Of a DNA stretch of 64,000 nt, positions 35,391 to 45,147 are shown one piece after another. The position numbers and the translations under genes are program-made. The notes under the pieces are model-generated. The model was not told the origin of the DNA, did not search any database, and saw nothing but the letters and a program-made list of their open reading frames with translations. The stretch is from Vibrio tasmaniensis 1F-187 (GTDB lineage: Bacteria > Pseudomonadota > Gammaproteobacteria > Enterobacterales > Vibrionaceae). The first letter of the stretch is position 1. Each line of letters starts with the position of its first letter. The stretch is from contig NZ_AJZM02000378.1 of assembly GCF_000272405.2 (NCBI RefSeq), positions 1-64,000 of the forward strand, read 5' to 3'.

Positions 35391-36791
35391 ATGACTTACG
35401 CGCCTGTAACAGACGTACTTGGCGGCAAGCTAGCGGTAGACAGTGAAGTAACTGTTCGCGGCTGGATCCGTTCACGTCGTGATTCCAAAGCTGGAATCTC
35501 TTTCCTTGCCATTTATGACGGCTCTTGTTTCGACCCGATTCAGGCCGTGGTTCCTAATAATCTTAATAATTACGAAGACGAAGTATTAAAGCTAACAACT
35601 GGCTGCTCTGTTGAAGTAACAGGTAAGATTGTTGAGTCTCCGGCGAAAGGTCAAGACTTCGAACTAGCAGCAACTGACGTTAAAGTTGTAGGCTGGGTTG
35701 AAGACGCTGACACTTACCCAATGGCTAAGACACGTCACTCTATCGAATACCTTCGTGAAGTTGCTCACCTACGCCCACGTACGAACGTGATCGGCGCAGT
35801 AGCACGTGTACGTAACTGTTTATCTCAAGCGATTCACCGTTTCTACCACGAGCAAGGTTTCTTCTGGACTTCAGCTCCGCTTATCACTGCATCTGATGCA
35901 GAAGGCGCTGGTGAAATGTTCCGCGTATCTACGCTAGACATGGAAAACCTACCTCGCACTGACGAAGGCAAAGTTGACTTCAATGAAGATTTCTTCGGTA
36001 AAGAAACTTTCCTAACAGTATCTGGCCAACTTAATGCTGAAGCTTACGCTTGTGCACTAAGCAAGGTTTACACGTTCGGTCCTACGTTCCGTGCTGAAAA
36101 CTCAAACACAAGCCGCCACCTAGCTGAGTTCTGGATGGTTGAGCCTGAAGTTGCATTTGCAGACCTTGACGATGTAGCGAAACTGGCTGAAGACATGCTT
36201 AAGTACGTTTTCGCTGCTGTTCTTGAAGAGCGCCGCGACGACCTTGAGTTCTTCGCTTCTCGCATCGACAAAGAAGCAATCACTCGTCTAGAGCAATTCG
36301 TAGACGCTGATTTCGCACAAGTTGACTACACTGACGCAATCCAAATCCTACTAGATTCTGGTAAGAAATTTGAATTCGACGTTGAGTGGGGCATCGACAT
36401 GTCTTCTGAGCATGAGCGTTACCTAGCTGAAGAGCACTTCAAAGCACCTGTTATCGTTAAGAACTACCCGAAAGACATCAAAGCTTTCTACATGCGCTTA
36501 AACGACGACGGCAAGACAGTTGCAGCAATGGACGTACTTGCACCAGGCATCGGTGAAATCATCGGTGGTGCACAACGTGAAGAGCGTCTAGACATTCTAG
36601 ACGAGCGCATGATTGGTATGGGTATCGACCCTGAGCACATGAGCTGGTACCGCGACCTACGTAAATACGGCACAGTGCCTCACGCTGGCTTCGGTCTTGG
36701 CTTTGAGCGTCTAGTGTCTTACGTAACAGGTATGGGCAACGTTCGTGACGTTATCCCGTTCCCACGTACACCACGCTCTGCTAACTTCTAA
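35391..36791 (+). CDS. asnS: asparaginyl-tRNA synthetase
   Basis: 466 residues from the ATG at 35391, the same length as E. coli AsnRS. An ATG at 35373 would add six residues, but the GGAG lies suitably for 35391. N-terminal OB-fold anticodon-binding domain (about 1-105, '[20 protein letters not shown]'), then a class II catalytic core with motif 2 '[22 protein letters not shown]' in parts and motif 3 '[10 protein letters not shown]' near the C-terminus. It charges tRNA-Asn. Highly biased codon use. Its own terminator follows. Confidence 0.95.
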   Translation: MTYAPVTDVLGGKLAVDSEVTVRGWIRSRRDSKAGISFLAIYDGSCFDPIQAVVPNNLNNYEDEVLKLTTGCSVEVTGKIVESPAKGQDFELAATDVKVVGWVEDADTYPMAKTRHSIEYLREVAHLRPRTNVIGAVARVRNCLSQAIHRFYHEQGFFWTSAPLITASDAEGAGEMFRVSTLDMENLPRTDEGKVDFNEDFFGKETFLTVSGQLNAEAYACALSKVYTFGPTFRAENSNTSRHLAEFWMVEPEVAFADLDDVAKLAEDMLKYVFAAVLEERRDDLEFFASRIDKEAITRLEQFVDADFAQVDYTDAIQILLDSGKKFEFDVEWGIDMSSEHERYLAEEHFKAPVIVKNYPKDIKAFYMRLNDDGKTVAAMDVLAPGIGEIIGGAQREERLDILDERMIGMGIDPEHMSWYRDLRKYGTVPHAGFGLGFERLVSYVTGMGNVRDVIPFPRTPRSANF

Positions 36792-36842
36792 TCTCAGCTT
36801 TCTTCTTTCAAAGAAGTCATATAGATAGATAATTAAATAGAT

Positions 36843-36872
36843 AAAAACCTCCGTATATACGGAGGTTTTTTT
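36843..36872. terminator. asnS terminator
   Basis: A perfect 28-base palindrome with arms AAAAACCTCCGTAT / ATACGGAGGTTTTT, then more T's. Confidence 0.9.
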
Positions 36873-37110
36873 ATTCCCCGAGATTATTTCCGTTACCCAC
36901 AACCTCCCTTCCCCACCCACAAATTCTCCTGCGTATTCTCGATTCAAAAGCGGTTAGACGCGAAGATAACAAATCAACAAATCAAAATCATATAGTTAAG
37001 CACTGTAATTTTATGTAATGAACACCTGACAAAGTCATACAGTATTGATGTCCTGTATAAATTATTCTTCTTACTAATTAATTTGTGAATATAAATTTTT
37101 AGGGACCCCA

Positions 37111-38490
37111 ATGAAAACAAGCATTTTATCTGCAGCTCTACTAATCACTTTAACTGGATGTGGCGGAGGAGGCTCATCGACTCCCGCGAAAAAACCAACA
37201 GTTAAGCCAACGCAAAAGCCAGTGGTATTTATCTCTAAATGTTCGCAACCCTTACAAGGGGATACAGCCTTAACTTTCAAGATTAAGGGTACAATAGCGA
37301 GTGTCAATGGCGTTGCATGTAGTGGTAGCCCCAAAGCATTTGACGATATGATCAAAGCTCACCCGAATACAAAAACGCTGAACTTCATCGATATGGGTGG
37401 CTCTATGAATGATGATGCCAACATTCAACTAGCGTACAAAGTAAGAGCGAAAAAATTAGACACGTACATTAGCTCTATTGGACATGTCGCTTCGGGGGGA
37501 ACTGACCTTTTCGCTGCGGGTGTGAAAAGAACGATTGAACCAGGTGCTCGATTAGGCGTTCACTCATGGGCACAAGGGTCTTTACAAGGGGCTTCATTGC
37601 CTGTTGGTCATAGTGAGCATAAACCCTACATTGATTATTATAAAAAGATGGGATTACCAGATCCGAGCGGCTTCTACTGGTTTACACTGAAAGCTGCTCC
37701 GGCTCAAGGAATGCATTATATGACTCCTGCTGAAGTATCTAAGTATGGTTTGGCGTCTGTAATGACGGGTGTTACAAAAGACCTACGAGCAAATTACACT
37801 CCTAAAAACAGCCTTTTGAACAACAACCTGTTAGACGTTGTTAGTGATAGCCTGAAAGCTGTAGCGGTTGAAAACCACGTGAGAAAAAGTGTATATGCAC
37901 TTGATCATGTCTCTTCACTATTATTCAAGCAATTTAATGTATCAAACCGAGATGAGTTAATAACCTACTTAAAGGGTAATGGTAAACTAGATCCTGTTAC
38001 CAAATCGTATGTATTCAAAGCTACATCAACTCAGCCGACGACTGTCTATAACTCAAAAACGGACACAATAAATACAGCATATAGGTCCGATGATAAGTAC
38101 CGTGTCGCTCCTAAGCCCTTAATTGAAACGGGTTTGATGATCGAAAATTATGGCATTGAAACATCACACACATCTGTTCAGGTTGAATTGAACAAAAGCG
38201 CGATCCAAGTTGAGATTGCAGATGAACAATTTACCCTAGTTAAAGACCCATCAGTCAACACAATTAACTACTGTAAAAAAATCAAGTTCAAAGTCGCATC
38301 AGGGAAACTGGTCACTGTTGCTAACTGCTTAGAGAGCACTCTCAAAGGTGACCAAGTTCAACTTGTCAATTACGAAAGAACGACAAAGAGAGATATGCTA
38401 GGTAGCGTAGCTCCGACCGTAACCAAATCGGTAACCAAGACTTCGAACTTTGAATTCAATGCTAAGCAAAGTACGCTAATTACTAAGTAA
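37111..38490 (+). CDS. lipoprotein with ClpP/crotonase-like domain
   Basis: 459 residues. A lipobox (LTGC, Cys17, followed by Gly) makes it a membrane-anchored lipoprotein, and a Lys/Pro-rich linker follows. Residues about 50-240 resemble exported ClpP-like proteins: 'FIDMGGSMNDDANIQLAYKV' in parts, 'SSIGHVASGGTDLFAAG' and 'EPGARLGVHSW'. The Ser-Ala-Cys of typical members is replaced by Ser128-Gly-Gly, leaving Ser128 and His151 as candidate catalytic residues. Residues 240-459 are an unrecognised, beta-rich region. SD AGGGA. It could be a protease or a binding protein. Start of a stretch of exported hydrolase genes. Confidence 0.75.
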   Translation: MKTSILSAALLITLTGCGGGGSSTPAKKPTVKPTQKPVVFISKCSQPLQGDTALTFKIKGTIASVNGVACSGSPKAFDDMIKAHPNTKTLNFIDMGGSMNDDANIQLAYKVRAKKLDTYISSIGHVASGGTDLFAAGVKRTIEPGARLGVHSWAQGSLQGASLPVGHSEHKPYIDYYKKMGLPDPSGFYWFTLKAAPAQGMHYMTPAEVSKYGLASVMTGVTKDLRANYTPKNSLLNNNLLDVVSDSLKAVAVENHVRKSVYALDHVSSLLFKQFNVSNRDELITYLKGNGKLDPVTKSYVFKATSTQPTTVYNSKTDTINTAYRSDDKYRVAPKPLIETGLMIENYGIETSHTSVQVELNKSAIQVEIADEQFTLVKDPSVNTINYCKKIKFKVASGKLVTVANCLESTLKGDQVQLVNYERTTKRDMLGSVAPTVTKSVTKTSNFEFNAKQSTLITK

Positions 38491-38502
38491 TTTTACAATG
38501 TG

Positions 38503-38545
38503 TAAAAAAAGCCCTACTTAACATAAGTAGGGCTTCCTTTTATTT
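38503..38545 (+). terminator. terminator after the ClpP-like lipoprotein gene
   Basis: Stem AGCCCTACTTA / TAAGTAGGGCT with a 3-base loop, then TCCTTTTATTTATT. Confidence 0.8.
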
Positions 38546-38582
38546 ATTGCGCTTAAGTTTCATTTAAGCTGTCCAGACTAAA

Positions 38583-39743
38583 TTAGTCAGCCTTGCGTAC
38601 CAAAAAGTGATCGAGCATAATTTTTTCACCTGTACTTTGAAGAGGCTTGAATTCAATGACTAACTGATCGCCTTTCTGTTCAAATGCATTCACTTTCAAA
38701 AACAGACTTTCTTTGTCCGCTTTAATGTTATGAGCGACCTGACTACCATTAACAAACACATCAAATGCAGGCGCTTTAGAATTTACAGGTATCACTGTTT
38801 CAAAAGTGTACTTTTCCCCTTCTATCGCATAAGCGGTGTTATAAATACCACCATCCGCCGTCCAGTAAGTGCCATTGAAATCCATACTATCCGCGTTCCA
38901 ATAGCTGTAAAATGCATGCAGATTTTCAATATCGTTCTGAGTTGTTGACGTCCACTTTACGTCAGAGAGGTTTACTGGTTTCGTGTAACTAAAGCCATGA
39001 TCTCTCATATCTTTATTTAACGAATCTAATCTTCCCAAAACATCATCGAAGGTATCTTGCCAACCAAGCTCACCATAATATTGAAGCCCTATCTCCCCAA
39101 TAATATAAAACTCACCATCTCTCTCAATCGTGATACCAGAGCCTGAATCCCCATGGATAATTAACCACTGCAAGTTACTTTGAGGCATGATCACTGGGTC
39201 ATGTTTGTACTCAGCTAACCATTTTTTGTCTGTGTCGTTGTACTTAACAAACTTTTTGCCGCCATTACGTCCGTTATAGTTGCCAAAGCCAACGCTATTT
39301 ACTTCATAGACTTCTGAATGATCAAACATCCCTTTCTCAGGCAACTTCGCCGGCTTGATACCGGTGATAGGCGTATCTAAGCGCACCAAAGCGAAGTCGT
39401 AAATACCATCGGTAAATTCATACTCCCCCCACTCACCATCAGGGTCAGTAGTCGCACGTGACGTATGAACAACATTGTACTTGCCATTCTTATCTTTTTC
39501 ATAAGAAGAACAAGTTACCGCATTTTCATATCCTTCACTTTTTGAACCTGACACATGATTTGCTGTGATAACCCAATACGGGTCGATTAAAGTGGCCGAC
39601 CCTGCATTCATGTGGCAAGCAAAATCAAATTGAGTTTGTAAGGCAAACGCTTTGTGTTGAGTAACCGAGCGATCCATCTTGCCTATGCCCGCCTGCGCTG
39701 AAAAAGTAGCAACGATCGCTGATGCCAAAATAATTTTTTTCAT
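38583..39743 (-). CDS. secreted trypsin-like serine protease
   Basis: 386 residues with a signal peptide (about 1-18, FSAQA-G). S1-family fold with a complete triad: His63 ('VITANHV'), Asp116 ('IYDFALVRLD') and Ser200 ('HGDSGSG'). The protease domain ends near residue 255. A C-terminal region of about 120 residues, ending 'EKIMLDHFLVRKAD', is beta-rich and may bind a target or help export. The short exported gene upstream ends one base before this start, so the two form an operon. Substrate unknown. Confidence 0.85.
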   Translation of the reverse strand: MKKIILASAIVATFSAQAGIGKMDRSVTQHKAFALQTQFDFACHMNAGSATLIDPYWVITANHVSGSKSEGYENAVTCSSYEKDKNGKYNVVHTSRATTDPDGEWGEYEFTDGIYDFALVRLDTPITGIKPAKLPEKGMFDHSEVYEVNSVGFGNYNGRNGGKKFVKYNDTDKKWLAEYKHDPVIMPQSNLQWLIIHGDSGSGITIERDGEFYIIGEIGLQYYGELGWQDTFDDVLGRLDSLNKDMRDHGFSYTKPVNLSDVKWTSTTQNDIENLHAFYSYWNADSMDFNGTYWTADGGIYNTAYAIEGEKYTFETVIPVNSKAPAFDVFVNGSQVAHNIKADKESLFLKVNAFEQKGDQLVIEFKPLQSTGEKIMLDHFLVRKAD

Positions 39744-39744
39744 G

Positions 39745-40455
39745 TTACTGAGCCTCTCTCAATTGGATAGCTTCAATAGCGTGGTAACCCTGTCTAGCTT
39801 CAAAGTCGAACTGTCTATGTTGACGTGTATAAGTGATTTCGACGATATCATCAGGAGATTGGGATTCGAAAACTATCGTATTTTTGACGCTGGTCATGTG
39901 AAAGGAAATATCATTTTTAATAGTGATACATTGCTTTTTAACACATGCGGTTACATCAGCAGAAGAGAGCCAATTGTGTGTATAAAGCTCTACAGAAAAT
40001 CGCCCGCCTTTACCTGGCTGAACGTCAAAAGAGAAACCACTAGTGCCGACAAGTAAACCAGAAAAAGCTAGCTCTTGGTTGTAATCTGTAGAATCACCAC
40101 CCTGCCAGTAATAACGGTTACCAATTGCGTTTTTGGTCTCTGAATTAGAAACTTGTCGTAATTCACCAATAACGTTTACGTCACCAATTAAAGCACTATT
40201 GGGTTTATCTTTTCTTTGATGCTCTCCATACAAGAAAACCCAATCTAAACCGTTCAAGTCAACGTCTCTTGCGTAACGATACTTGCCATCATTAAGTTCA
40301 TAACCGATGAACTCACTAGCGATCGACAAAGTATCTGTACCAATTTCTGAAACATTACTTAATTTATTTAAATCGACCTCAACCTCACTGGCCGCTGCAT
40401 TGGTTGTTAGCAATGCCAACATGCAGAGGTTCAATTTTGCACATTTTAATCTCAT
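39745..40455 (-). CDS. secreted protein, first gene of the trypsin-like protease operon
   Basis: 236 residues with a signal peptide (about 1-22, TTNAAAS). The mature protein is beta-rich with two cysteines close together (ACVKKQC), possibly a disulfide, and ends 'YHAIEAIQLREAQ'. That ending loosely resembles the ends of the protease next to it and of the two large lipoproteins further on ('GGVQLLR'), suggesting a similar beta-sandwich fold. No recognised family. A one-base gap to the protease implies coupled expression; it might be an inhibitor, chaperone or targeting partner. Confidence 0.7.
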   Translation of the reverse strand: MRLKCAKLNLCMLALLTTNAAASEVEVDLNKLSNVSEIGTDTLSIASEFIGYELNDGKYRYARDVDLNGLDWVFLYGEHQRKDKPNSALIGDVNVIGELRQVSNSETKNAIGNRYYWQGGDSTDYNQELAFSGLLVGTSGFSFDVQPGKGGRFSVELYTHNWLSSADVTACVKKQCITIKNDISFHMTSVKNTIVFESQSPDDIVEITYTRQHRQFDFEARQGYHAIEAIQLREAQ

Positions 40456-40842
40456 ATTTTCGCCTCAGTATTAGTTCCAAGTAATTGTAGGCTAAAGATA
40501 AGTTGAAAATGTAAGGTGCTGTAAGGGCTTTGTTCATCACGATTCAAACCTCACCGACTGATAGTTGGCACGAATAACTATAAACCCAACCATACCAATA
40601 GTTAATGATGATAAATGGCGTTTGCCAAGCTTTTGACTAAAGGTGATTTACTTTCCAAGTAGTGACTCGACGCTCCTTACATATGCTTACAATAGGTATG
40701 GATAGTAATTGTATGTCATTAAGAATTTTTATTTCACGACGATAACAGCGATACCTATGCAAGTTCGTTTCATGTATACAACGAAAAAGCCCCACCAAAT
40801 CATGGAGGGGCTCTGAAAGATCATTTTTGTGTACTCAAAAAC
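40456..40842. other. intergenic region upstream of the protease operon
   Basis: 387 bp. It holds the terminator of the 40843 gene (40784-40812) and presumably the promoter of the protease operon. I see no further gene. Confidence 0.5.
40784..40812 (-). terminator. terminator of the small membrane protein gene
   Basis: Stem AGCCCC / GGGGCT extended by CC/GG beyond a bulge, with TTTTT following on the minus strand. Confidence 0.75.
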
Positions 40843-41049
40843 TTAGTCGACATCTTGGTCGATAGCGTATTTTATCGCGAGACCGCAGATTGCCATCATA
40901 ACGAATGGGATGGCGGCAGTCGTGTATTCTGCCCATGCCATATCAGCGAATGCTTTTGCCAGTAGTACGTGGCCGAGGATTAACAGAAGTGCACACACAA
41001 TAGCAACGATAATCAACTTAACTTCGTTACCCATAGTCATTTTCAACAT
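40843..41049 (-). CDS. small two-helix membrane protein, 68 aa
   Basis: 68 residues with two membrane helices (about 10-32 and 42-62) and an acidic C-terminus (DQDVD). GGAG lies 8 bases before the ATG at 41049, and a terminator follows. It lies 128 bp downstream of the MocR-type regulator on the same strand. I do not recognise a family. No catalytic residues are apparent. Confidence 0.7.
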   Translation of the reverse strand: MLKMTMGNEVKLIIVAIVCALLLILGHVLLAKAFADMAWAEYTTAAIPFVMMAICGLAIKYAIDQDVD

Positions 41050-41176
41050 AACGGTATCTCCAATATTTGGTCTATCGATATTGAATCACAACTCGTTGGT
41101 CAAGAAGGCGTACAGTTGCATCGGAATCAGTCCGTACAGTTGGAATCATTGTCTTTTTTATGAGTGACTTACGGTT

Positions 41177-42580
41177 TTACGAGTGCGTAAGTTGATGCGC
41201 AAGTTTACCAAGTAAGAGCAGCGCTTGCTCTTTCTCTGCTGTGAGTTCATAAGAGAAGTTCAATCTGATCGCGTTATCTACTCTGCCCTGCTCACTAAAC
41301 AGATCGCCTGAAGCGACGCTGATCCCCTGAGCAATTGCGAGTTGATGGAATTGTTGGCTATCGAAGTGAGGAGAGAACCGTACCCACACGAAGTAACCAC
41401 CAGCAGGGTCTTCTATCTCGATGGAATGTGGGAAATATTGCTTAATGACCTCTATAAATCGCTTTTTTCTCATTAGAAGATTTTTACGCAATTTACGAAG
41501 GTGATTGTCGTAGCTTTCGTGTGTCAAGAAGTGCGCGACGCCAAGCTGCACAGGAGCACTACTCGACAGCGTAGAAAGAAGCTGAAGTTTTTGAATCGCA
41601 TCATTAAAACGCGAACTCACCACCCAACCAACACGATAGCCAGGACATAAACTCTTAGAGTAAGAGCCGCATAGCAACACTGAGTCTGTTTTATCAAATG
41701 CTTTTAGCGGTTTAGGTTTATGCCCTTCGAAATATAGGTCGCCGTAAACATCATCTTCGATAATATAAGTCTTGTATTGTTCAGCAACCTCAACCACTCG
41801 GCGCTTCGCATCTTCAGACAAACTTGTCCCTGTCGGGTTTTGAAACGTCGTCATCAGCCAACACGCTTTCACATCCTGGTTTTGTAGTGCGCTTTCAAAC
41901 TGCTCAATATTCAATCCATTGATTGGACAAACATCCACTTCGATAGGGTTGAGTCCTAACCTCTCGACAGCTTGCAGAGCACCATAGAAAGCGGGAGATT
42001 CAATCACAACGTAGTCACCGGGCTTGGTTACAGTTTGAAGGCTCAAGTTAAGCGCTTCCATCGCACCAGAAGTAATCACGATATCTTGATGGTTGACGGT
42101 AATACCTTGCTGCAGGTAACGTTGAGCGATTTGTCTTCTTAGGGACTCACTGCCCGGTGGCAGATTATTGATCACACTAGCACCTGTCATCTTCCTTCCC
42201 GCACTGGCGAGGTTTCGAGTCAAGGTAGGCAAAGGAAAAAGGTCAGGATCTGGGAATGCTGATCCAAAAGGAATAACCCCCTCTGCCGAACTCGATTTCA
42301 AAAAGTCGAATAAGCGATCATTAATGGCTTTCTTTTTGTGTACTAACGGCAGTTCATAATCAACGCCGTCCACACGTGGTGCAACAAAGTAGCCCGACTG
42401 AGGCTTAGCGATGATCCACCCTTCACTTTCTAACAATTGGTAGGCTTGTAAGACAGTACTATTGCTGACGCTGTAATTGCGACAACTCATGCGGACGGAA
42501 GGGATCTTTTCTCCTGAACGCCACGTGTTGTTCGCTATCTGAGTTCGAATATCCTTTGCAAGCTCTTCATAACGCGCCAT
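41177..42580 (-). CDS. MocR/PdxR-type transcriptional regulator (GntR HTH fused to aminotransferase domain)
   Basis: 467 residues. The N-terminal GntR winged helix (about 1-70) contains 'GEKIPSVRMSCRNYSVSNSTVLQAYQLLE' in parts. The C-terminal fold-type I aminotransferase-like domain (about 95-460) has 'NPTGTSLS', 'IIEDDVYGDLYFEG' and the PLP lysine in 'LCGSYSKSLCPGYRVGW'. MocR regulators use PLP as an effector rather than for catalysis. Targets often lie next door: a divergent gene starts at 42801. A perfect CRP-type site lies between the two. Confidence 0.9.
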   Translation of the reverse strand: MARYEELAKDIRTQIANNTWRSGEKIPSVRMSCRNYSVSNSTVLQAYQLLESEGWIIAKPQSGYFVAPRVDGVDYELPLVHKKKAINDRLFDFLKSSSAEGVIPFGSAFPDPDLFPLPTLTRNLASAGRKMTGASVINNLPPGSESLRRQIAQRYLQQGITVNHQDIVITSGAMEALNLSLQTVTKPGDYVVIESPAFYGALQAVERLGLNPIEVDVCPINGLNIEQFESALQNQDVKACWLMTTFQNPTGTSLSEDAKRRVVEVAEQYKTYIIEDDVYGDLYFEGHKPKPLKAFDKTDSVLLCGSYSKSLCPGYRVGWVVSSRFNDAIQKLQLLSTLSSSAPVQLGVAHFLTHESYDNHLRKLRKNLLMRKKRFIEVIKQYFPHSIEIEDPAGGYFVWVRFSPHFDSQQFHQLAIAQGISVASGDLFSEQGRVDNAIRLNFSYELTAEKEQALLLLGKLAHQLTHS

Positions 42581-42675
42581 CTAATTGTACTACCTAGAGA
42601 AATTCTAATAAGCCTGAGATTTTATCACTAACGTTAACAACTATTGCTGCTATCCATATGATTGAGCCTAATTTC

Positions 42676-42699
42676 TATAATAGTGTGAATTGGTTCACA
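42676..42699. promoter_or_regulatory. CRP-type binding site with a nearby -10 element
   Basis: TGTGA-ATTGGT-TCACA (42684-42699) matches the CRP core consensus exactly. A TATAAT lies directly upstream at 42676-42681 on the plus strand. It is in the divergent region between the MocR-type gene and the 42801 gene. Confidence 0.65.
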
Positions 42700-42800
42700 G
42701 ATAACTTTGTATGCTTTGCTAAGTTTGTAACCAAGGCGAGAGCCAAGTTCGTTCTACGCCTCTATAATTTGATGTAATCCAAAAAACATGCGAGATAAAA

Positions 42801-43100
42801 ATGAAAAAAATAGAAGCAGACCAGTTAAGTTATAAAGGAGAGTCAAACGGTGTTCATAGTTGGACAACACCGAGTGGCCAGCCATATTACTGGCACCCAG
42901 ACTGGCTCCATATCGCTGAAGATGCAACAGGCTCACATCCAAAGCAGGAGATCGACGTCGATCAAGATCAAGCACCAACTGAGAAACACGCGGTGTCTGC
43001 TATTCTGAAACACCTAAACCAATGGGCATCAGACAAACTAGCATCTCACCCAGACATTGAAACCAACTCAATTGAATCTGAAATCAATCTGAAAAAGTAA
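42801..43100 (+). CDS. hypothetical protein, 99 aa
   Basis: 99 residues, soluble and acidic, rich in Trp and His in the first half ('GVHSWTTPSGQPYYWHPDWLHIAED'), with a helical tail. No signal peptide or known motif. The spacing from the CRP-type site to the start suits a CRP-dependent promoter. The SD is weak (GCGAGA). It is divergent from the MocR-type regulator, so it may be a target. Real gene probable, function unknown. Confidence 0.55.
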   Translation: MKKIEADQLSYKGESNGVHSWTTPSGQPYYWHPDWLHIAEDATGSHPKQEIDVDQDQAPTEKHAVSAILKHLNQWASDKLASHPDIETNSIESEINLKK

Positions 43101-43398
43101 TTTGATTAGAGGTAAGTAGTCGTCAATCACTCTCGACTTTACTCAAATATATCGACTGAATAGTCTCGTATTTCAACCGGGACTATTCAAGTGCCTTCAT
43201 AAAAACTGCCGTAATAACACCCATCTAGCTAACAATTATCTAACACAAACCAATTTTTTGTATCATTCAACAAAAGCTATCGATAGAATCCCCGACCTTA
43301 TTCACACTCGCTATACTAGCCATACATACCTACCAGCCTCGTGAATTAATACACAAAATACGTATTCGTAAACTTAGGAATAGTTGCGAGACCTTAAG
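43101..43398. other. intergenic region before the HD-GYP gene
   Basis: About 300 bp, AT-rich. I see no gene, terminator or clear operator. Confidence 0.4.
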
Positions 43399-44925
43399 AT
43401 GAAAATGAACAAAGGCTTATCGATGGATACTTCAAATTACAATCAATCGCTAACGACTCAATTATACGTCATCGCTGGCGTGCTATTTGGCACCTACGGC
43501 AGTCGGGTATGCCCGATGCTCGAAAGCTTAACGACGTTAGAAATTTTCACCCAAGTCAGTAGTGTCTTTATCTTATTGTGGCTAGCGCGTCATTATTTGC
43601 TATCGCAACACACCTTAGTCAAACAAGGTCGATTTGCACAACTCGATACTATGTTGTTCTTTGCCGCGAGTATTCCTTTCGCGCTCTACTACAACCTAAG
43701 CTACGAATTCACGATAGACAGTAACTTGAAAGTTCTGTTTGGTATGAGTCTATTCGGTTTCTTTACCGGAACCATTCTTCAATTGAAAGCGAAGCTTAGC
43801 CAAATAGATGAAATGGAGATGACTGGGCAATTTGACTTCCACCTGATAGGTGAAAGAAGTTCACTGGTTAAACAAATGATTGGTTTGGTCATCGTGCTTC
43901 TGGTAACACTGACCACCATGCTGACTATGGTGGCCGTCAAAGACATCTTCTGGCTAGAACACAACCCCAGCCGTTTGCTAGATGGTACGGGCAAGATCAG
44001 CGTGATCAAAGAGTTCATTTATTTGGCGGTTGTACTAGGTGGATACGCGATAACCATCATGACTCTATGGAGCCAGCTGATTAGACGTATTCTTCTAAGC
44101 CAAGAGCACGCATTAAGTAAAGTAACTAATGGTGAGCCAGGCGTTCGCTTACCTATATTCAGCTACAACGAGCTTGGGTCAATAGCATCTATGACCAATA
44201 CCATGCTTGATAGCCTCGAAAACGCTCAAGACGAAGTAAAAACCACACGTGACGTCGCGATTGTTAGCTTATCTGCACTAGCTGAATCTCGAGACAATGA
44301 AACTGGCGCCCATATTTTACGAACTCAAGAATACGTAAAGGTACTCGCACTGGAGCTCAGCAAATCTGAAGCTCACGCGATCTTATTAACACCCAACTAT
44401 ATCGAGCTGCTTTATAAATCTGCCCCACTGCATGATGTAGGTAAGGTTGGAGTACCTGACAGTGTGCTGCTAAAACCGGGCAAACTGACGGATGAAGAGT
44501 TTGAGATAATGAAAGGTCACCCTGCTATTGGCGCCGAAGCGTTATCTATTGCAGAAAAGCAATTAGGAAGCAGTTCTTTCTTAAGAGTCGCGAAAGAGAT
44601 TTCTCTCACTCACCACGAGAAATGGAATGGCAGCGGTTATCCCAACCAACTGTCTGGGGAAGATATTCCTCTATCCGGCCGCTTAATGGCATTGGCCGAT
44701 GTTTATGACGCATTAATATCGAAGCGAGTCTACAAGCCAGCCTTTACTCATGAGCAAGCGAAACAGATTATCTTGGAGGGCAATGGGACCCATTTTGACC
44801 CGCAAATTGTCCAAGCTTTTCTGGCCGTCGAACAAGAGTTCGTTTCAATTGCCGCGACCTACAAGGATGGAAAAAACATGCAAAGTGAACTTGAACGAGA
44901 AAGCTTTGTTGCTCAACCTGCTTAG
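43399..44925 (+). CDS. membrane HD-GYP cyclic di-GMP phosphodiesterase
   Basis: 508 residues from the ATG at 43399; a TTG at 43384 and an ATG at 43405 are alternatives. About six membrane helices (about 15-250), a HAMP-like linker, then HD-GYP (about 285-490) with 'LHDVGKVGVPD' (His345, Asp346 as metal ligands) and 'THHEKWNGSGYP'. The usual Asp before GSGYP is Asn, but the GYP signature is intact. It should hydrolyse c-di-GMP to pGpG or GMP, opposing the GGDEF protein at 4.2-5.8 kb. Monocistronic. Confidence 0.9.
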   Translation: MKMNKGLSMDTSNYNQSLTTQLYVIAGVLFGTYGSRVCPMLESLTTLEIFTQVSSVFILLWLARHYLLSQHTLVKQGRFAQLDTMLFFAASIPFALYYNLSYEFTIDSNLKVLFGMSLFGFFTGTILQLKAKLSQIDEMEMTGQFDFHLIGERSSLVKQMIGLVIVLLVTLTTMLTMVAVKDIFWLEHNPSRLLDGTGKISVIKEFIYLAVVLGGYAITIMTLWSQLIRRILLSQEHALSKVTNGEPGVRLPIFSYNELGSIASMTNTMLDSLENAQDEVKTTRDVAIVSLSALAESRDNETGAHILRTQEYVKVLALELSKSEAHAILLTPNYIELLYKSAPLHDVGKVGVPDSVLLKPGKLTDEEFEIMKGHPAIGAEALSIAEKQLGSSSFLRVAKEISLTHHEKWNGSGYPNQLSGEDIPLSGRLMALADVYDALISKRVYKPAFTHEQAKQIILEGNGTHFDPQIVQAFLAVEQEFVSIAATYKDGKNMQSELERESFVAQPA

Positions 44926-44945
44926 TCTTTTCGAAAACCACTAAC

Positions 44946-45017
44946 TATACAGGCTCCGACTATACAGGTTACAGTAATTTATGGGGTGTTATACAGGCTA
45001 CAATAGTTATATAGGTT
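44946..45017. repeat. four scattered copies of a 10-base element
   Basis: TATACAGGYT (44946, 44961 and 44990) and TATATAGGTT (45008) lie within 72 bp after the HD-GYP gene, in the same orientation, spaced irregularly. Confidence 0.6.
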
Positions 45018-45100
45018 AGGCCGCAGAGTGATTTTTTGAGTCAGCTTCATTCGAGTATTAAGTTAAACGAAACAGGAAGAGTGACTGAATAAGATTCTAT

Positions 45101-45132
45101 AAAAAAACCAGCATATATATGCTGGTTTTTTT
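45101..45132. terminator. terminator of the interrupted metzincin lipoprotein gene
   Basis: A long palindrome with core CCAGCATATATATGCTGG, flanked by seven A's and seven T's; it serves the gene ending at 45148. Confidence 0.85.
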
Positions 45133-45147
45133 AGTTTAGAAGAAACA

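Noticed and set aside
40560..40590. Possible sigma-54 promoter (TTGGCACG)
   Set aside because: The -24 box is good but the required GC at -12 with fixed spacing is missing.
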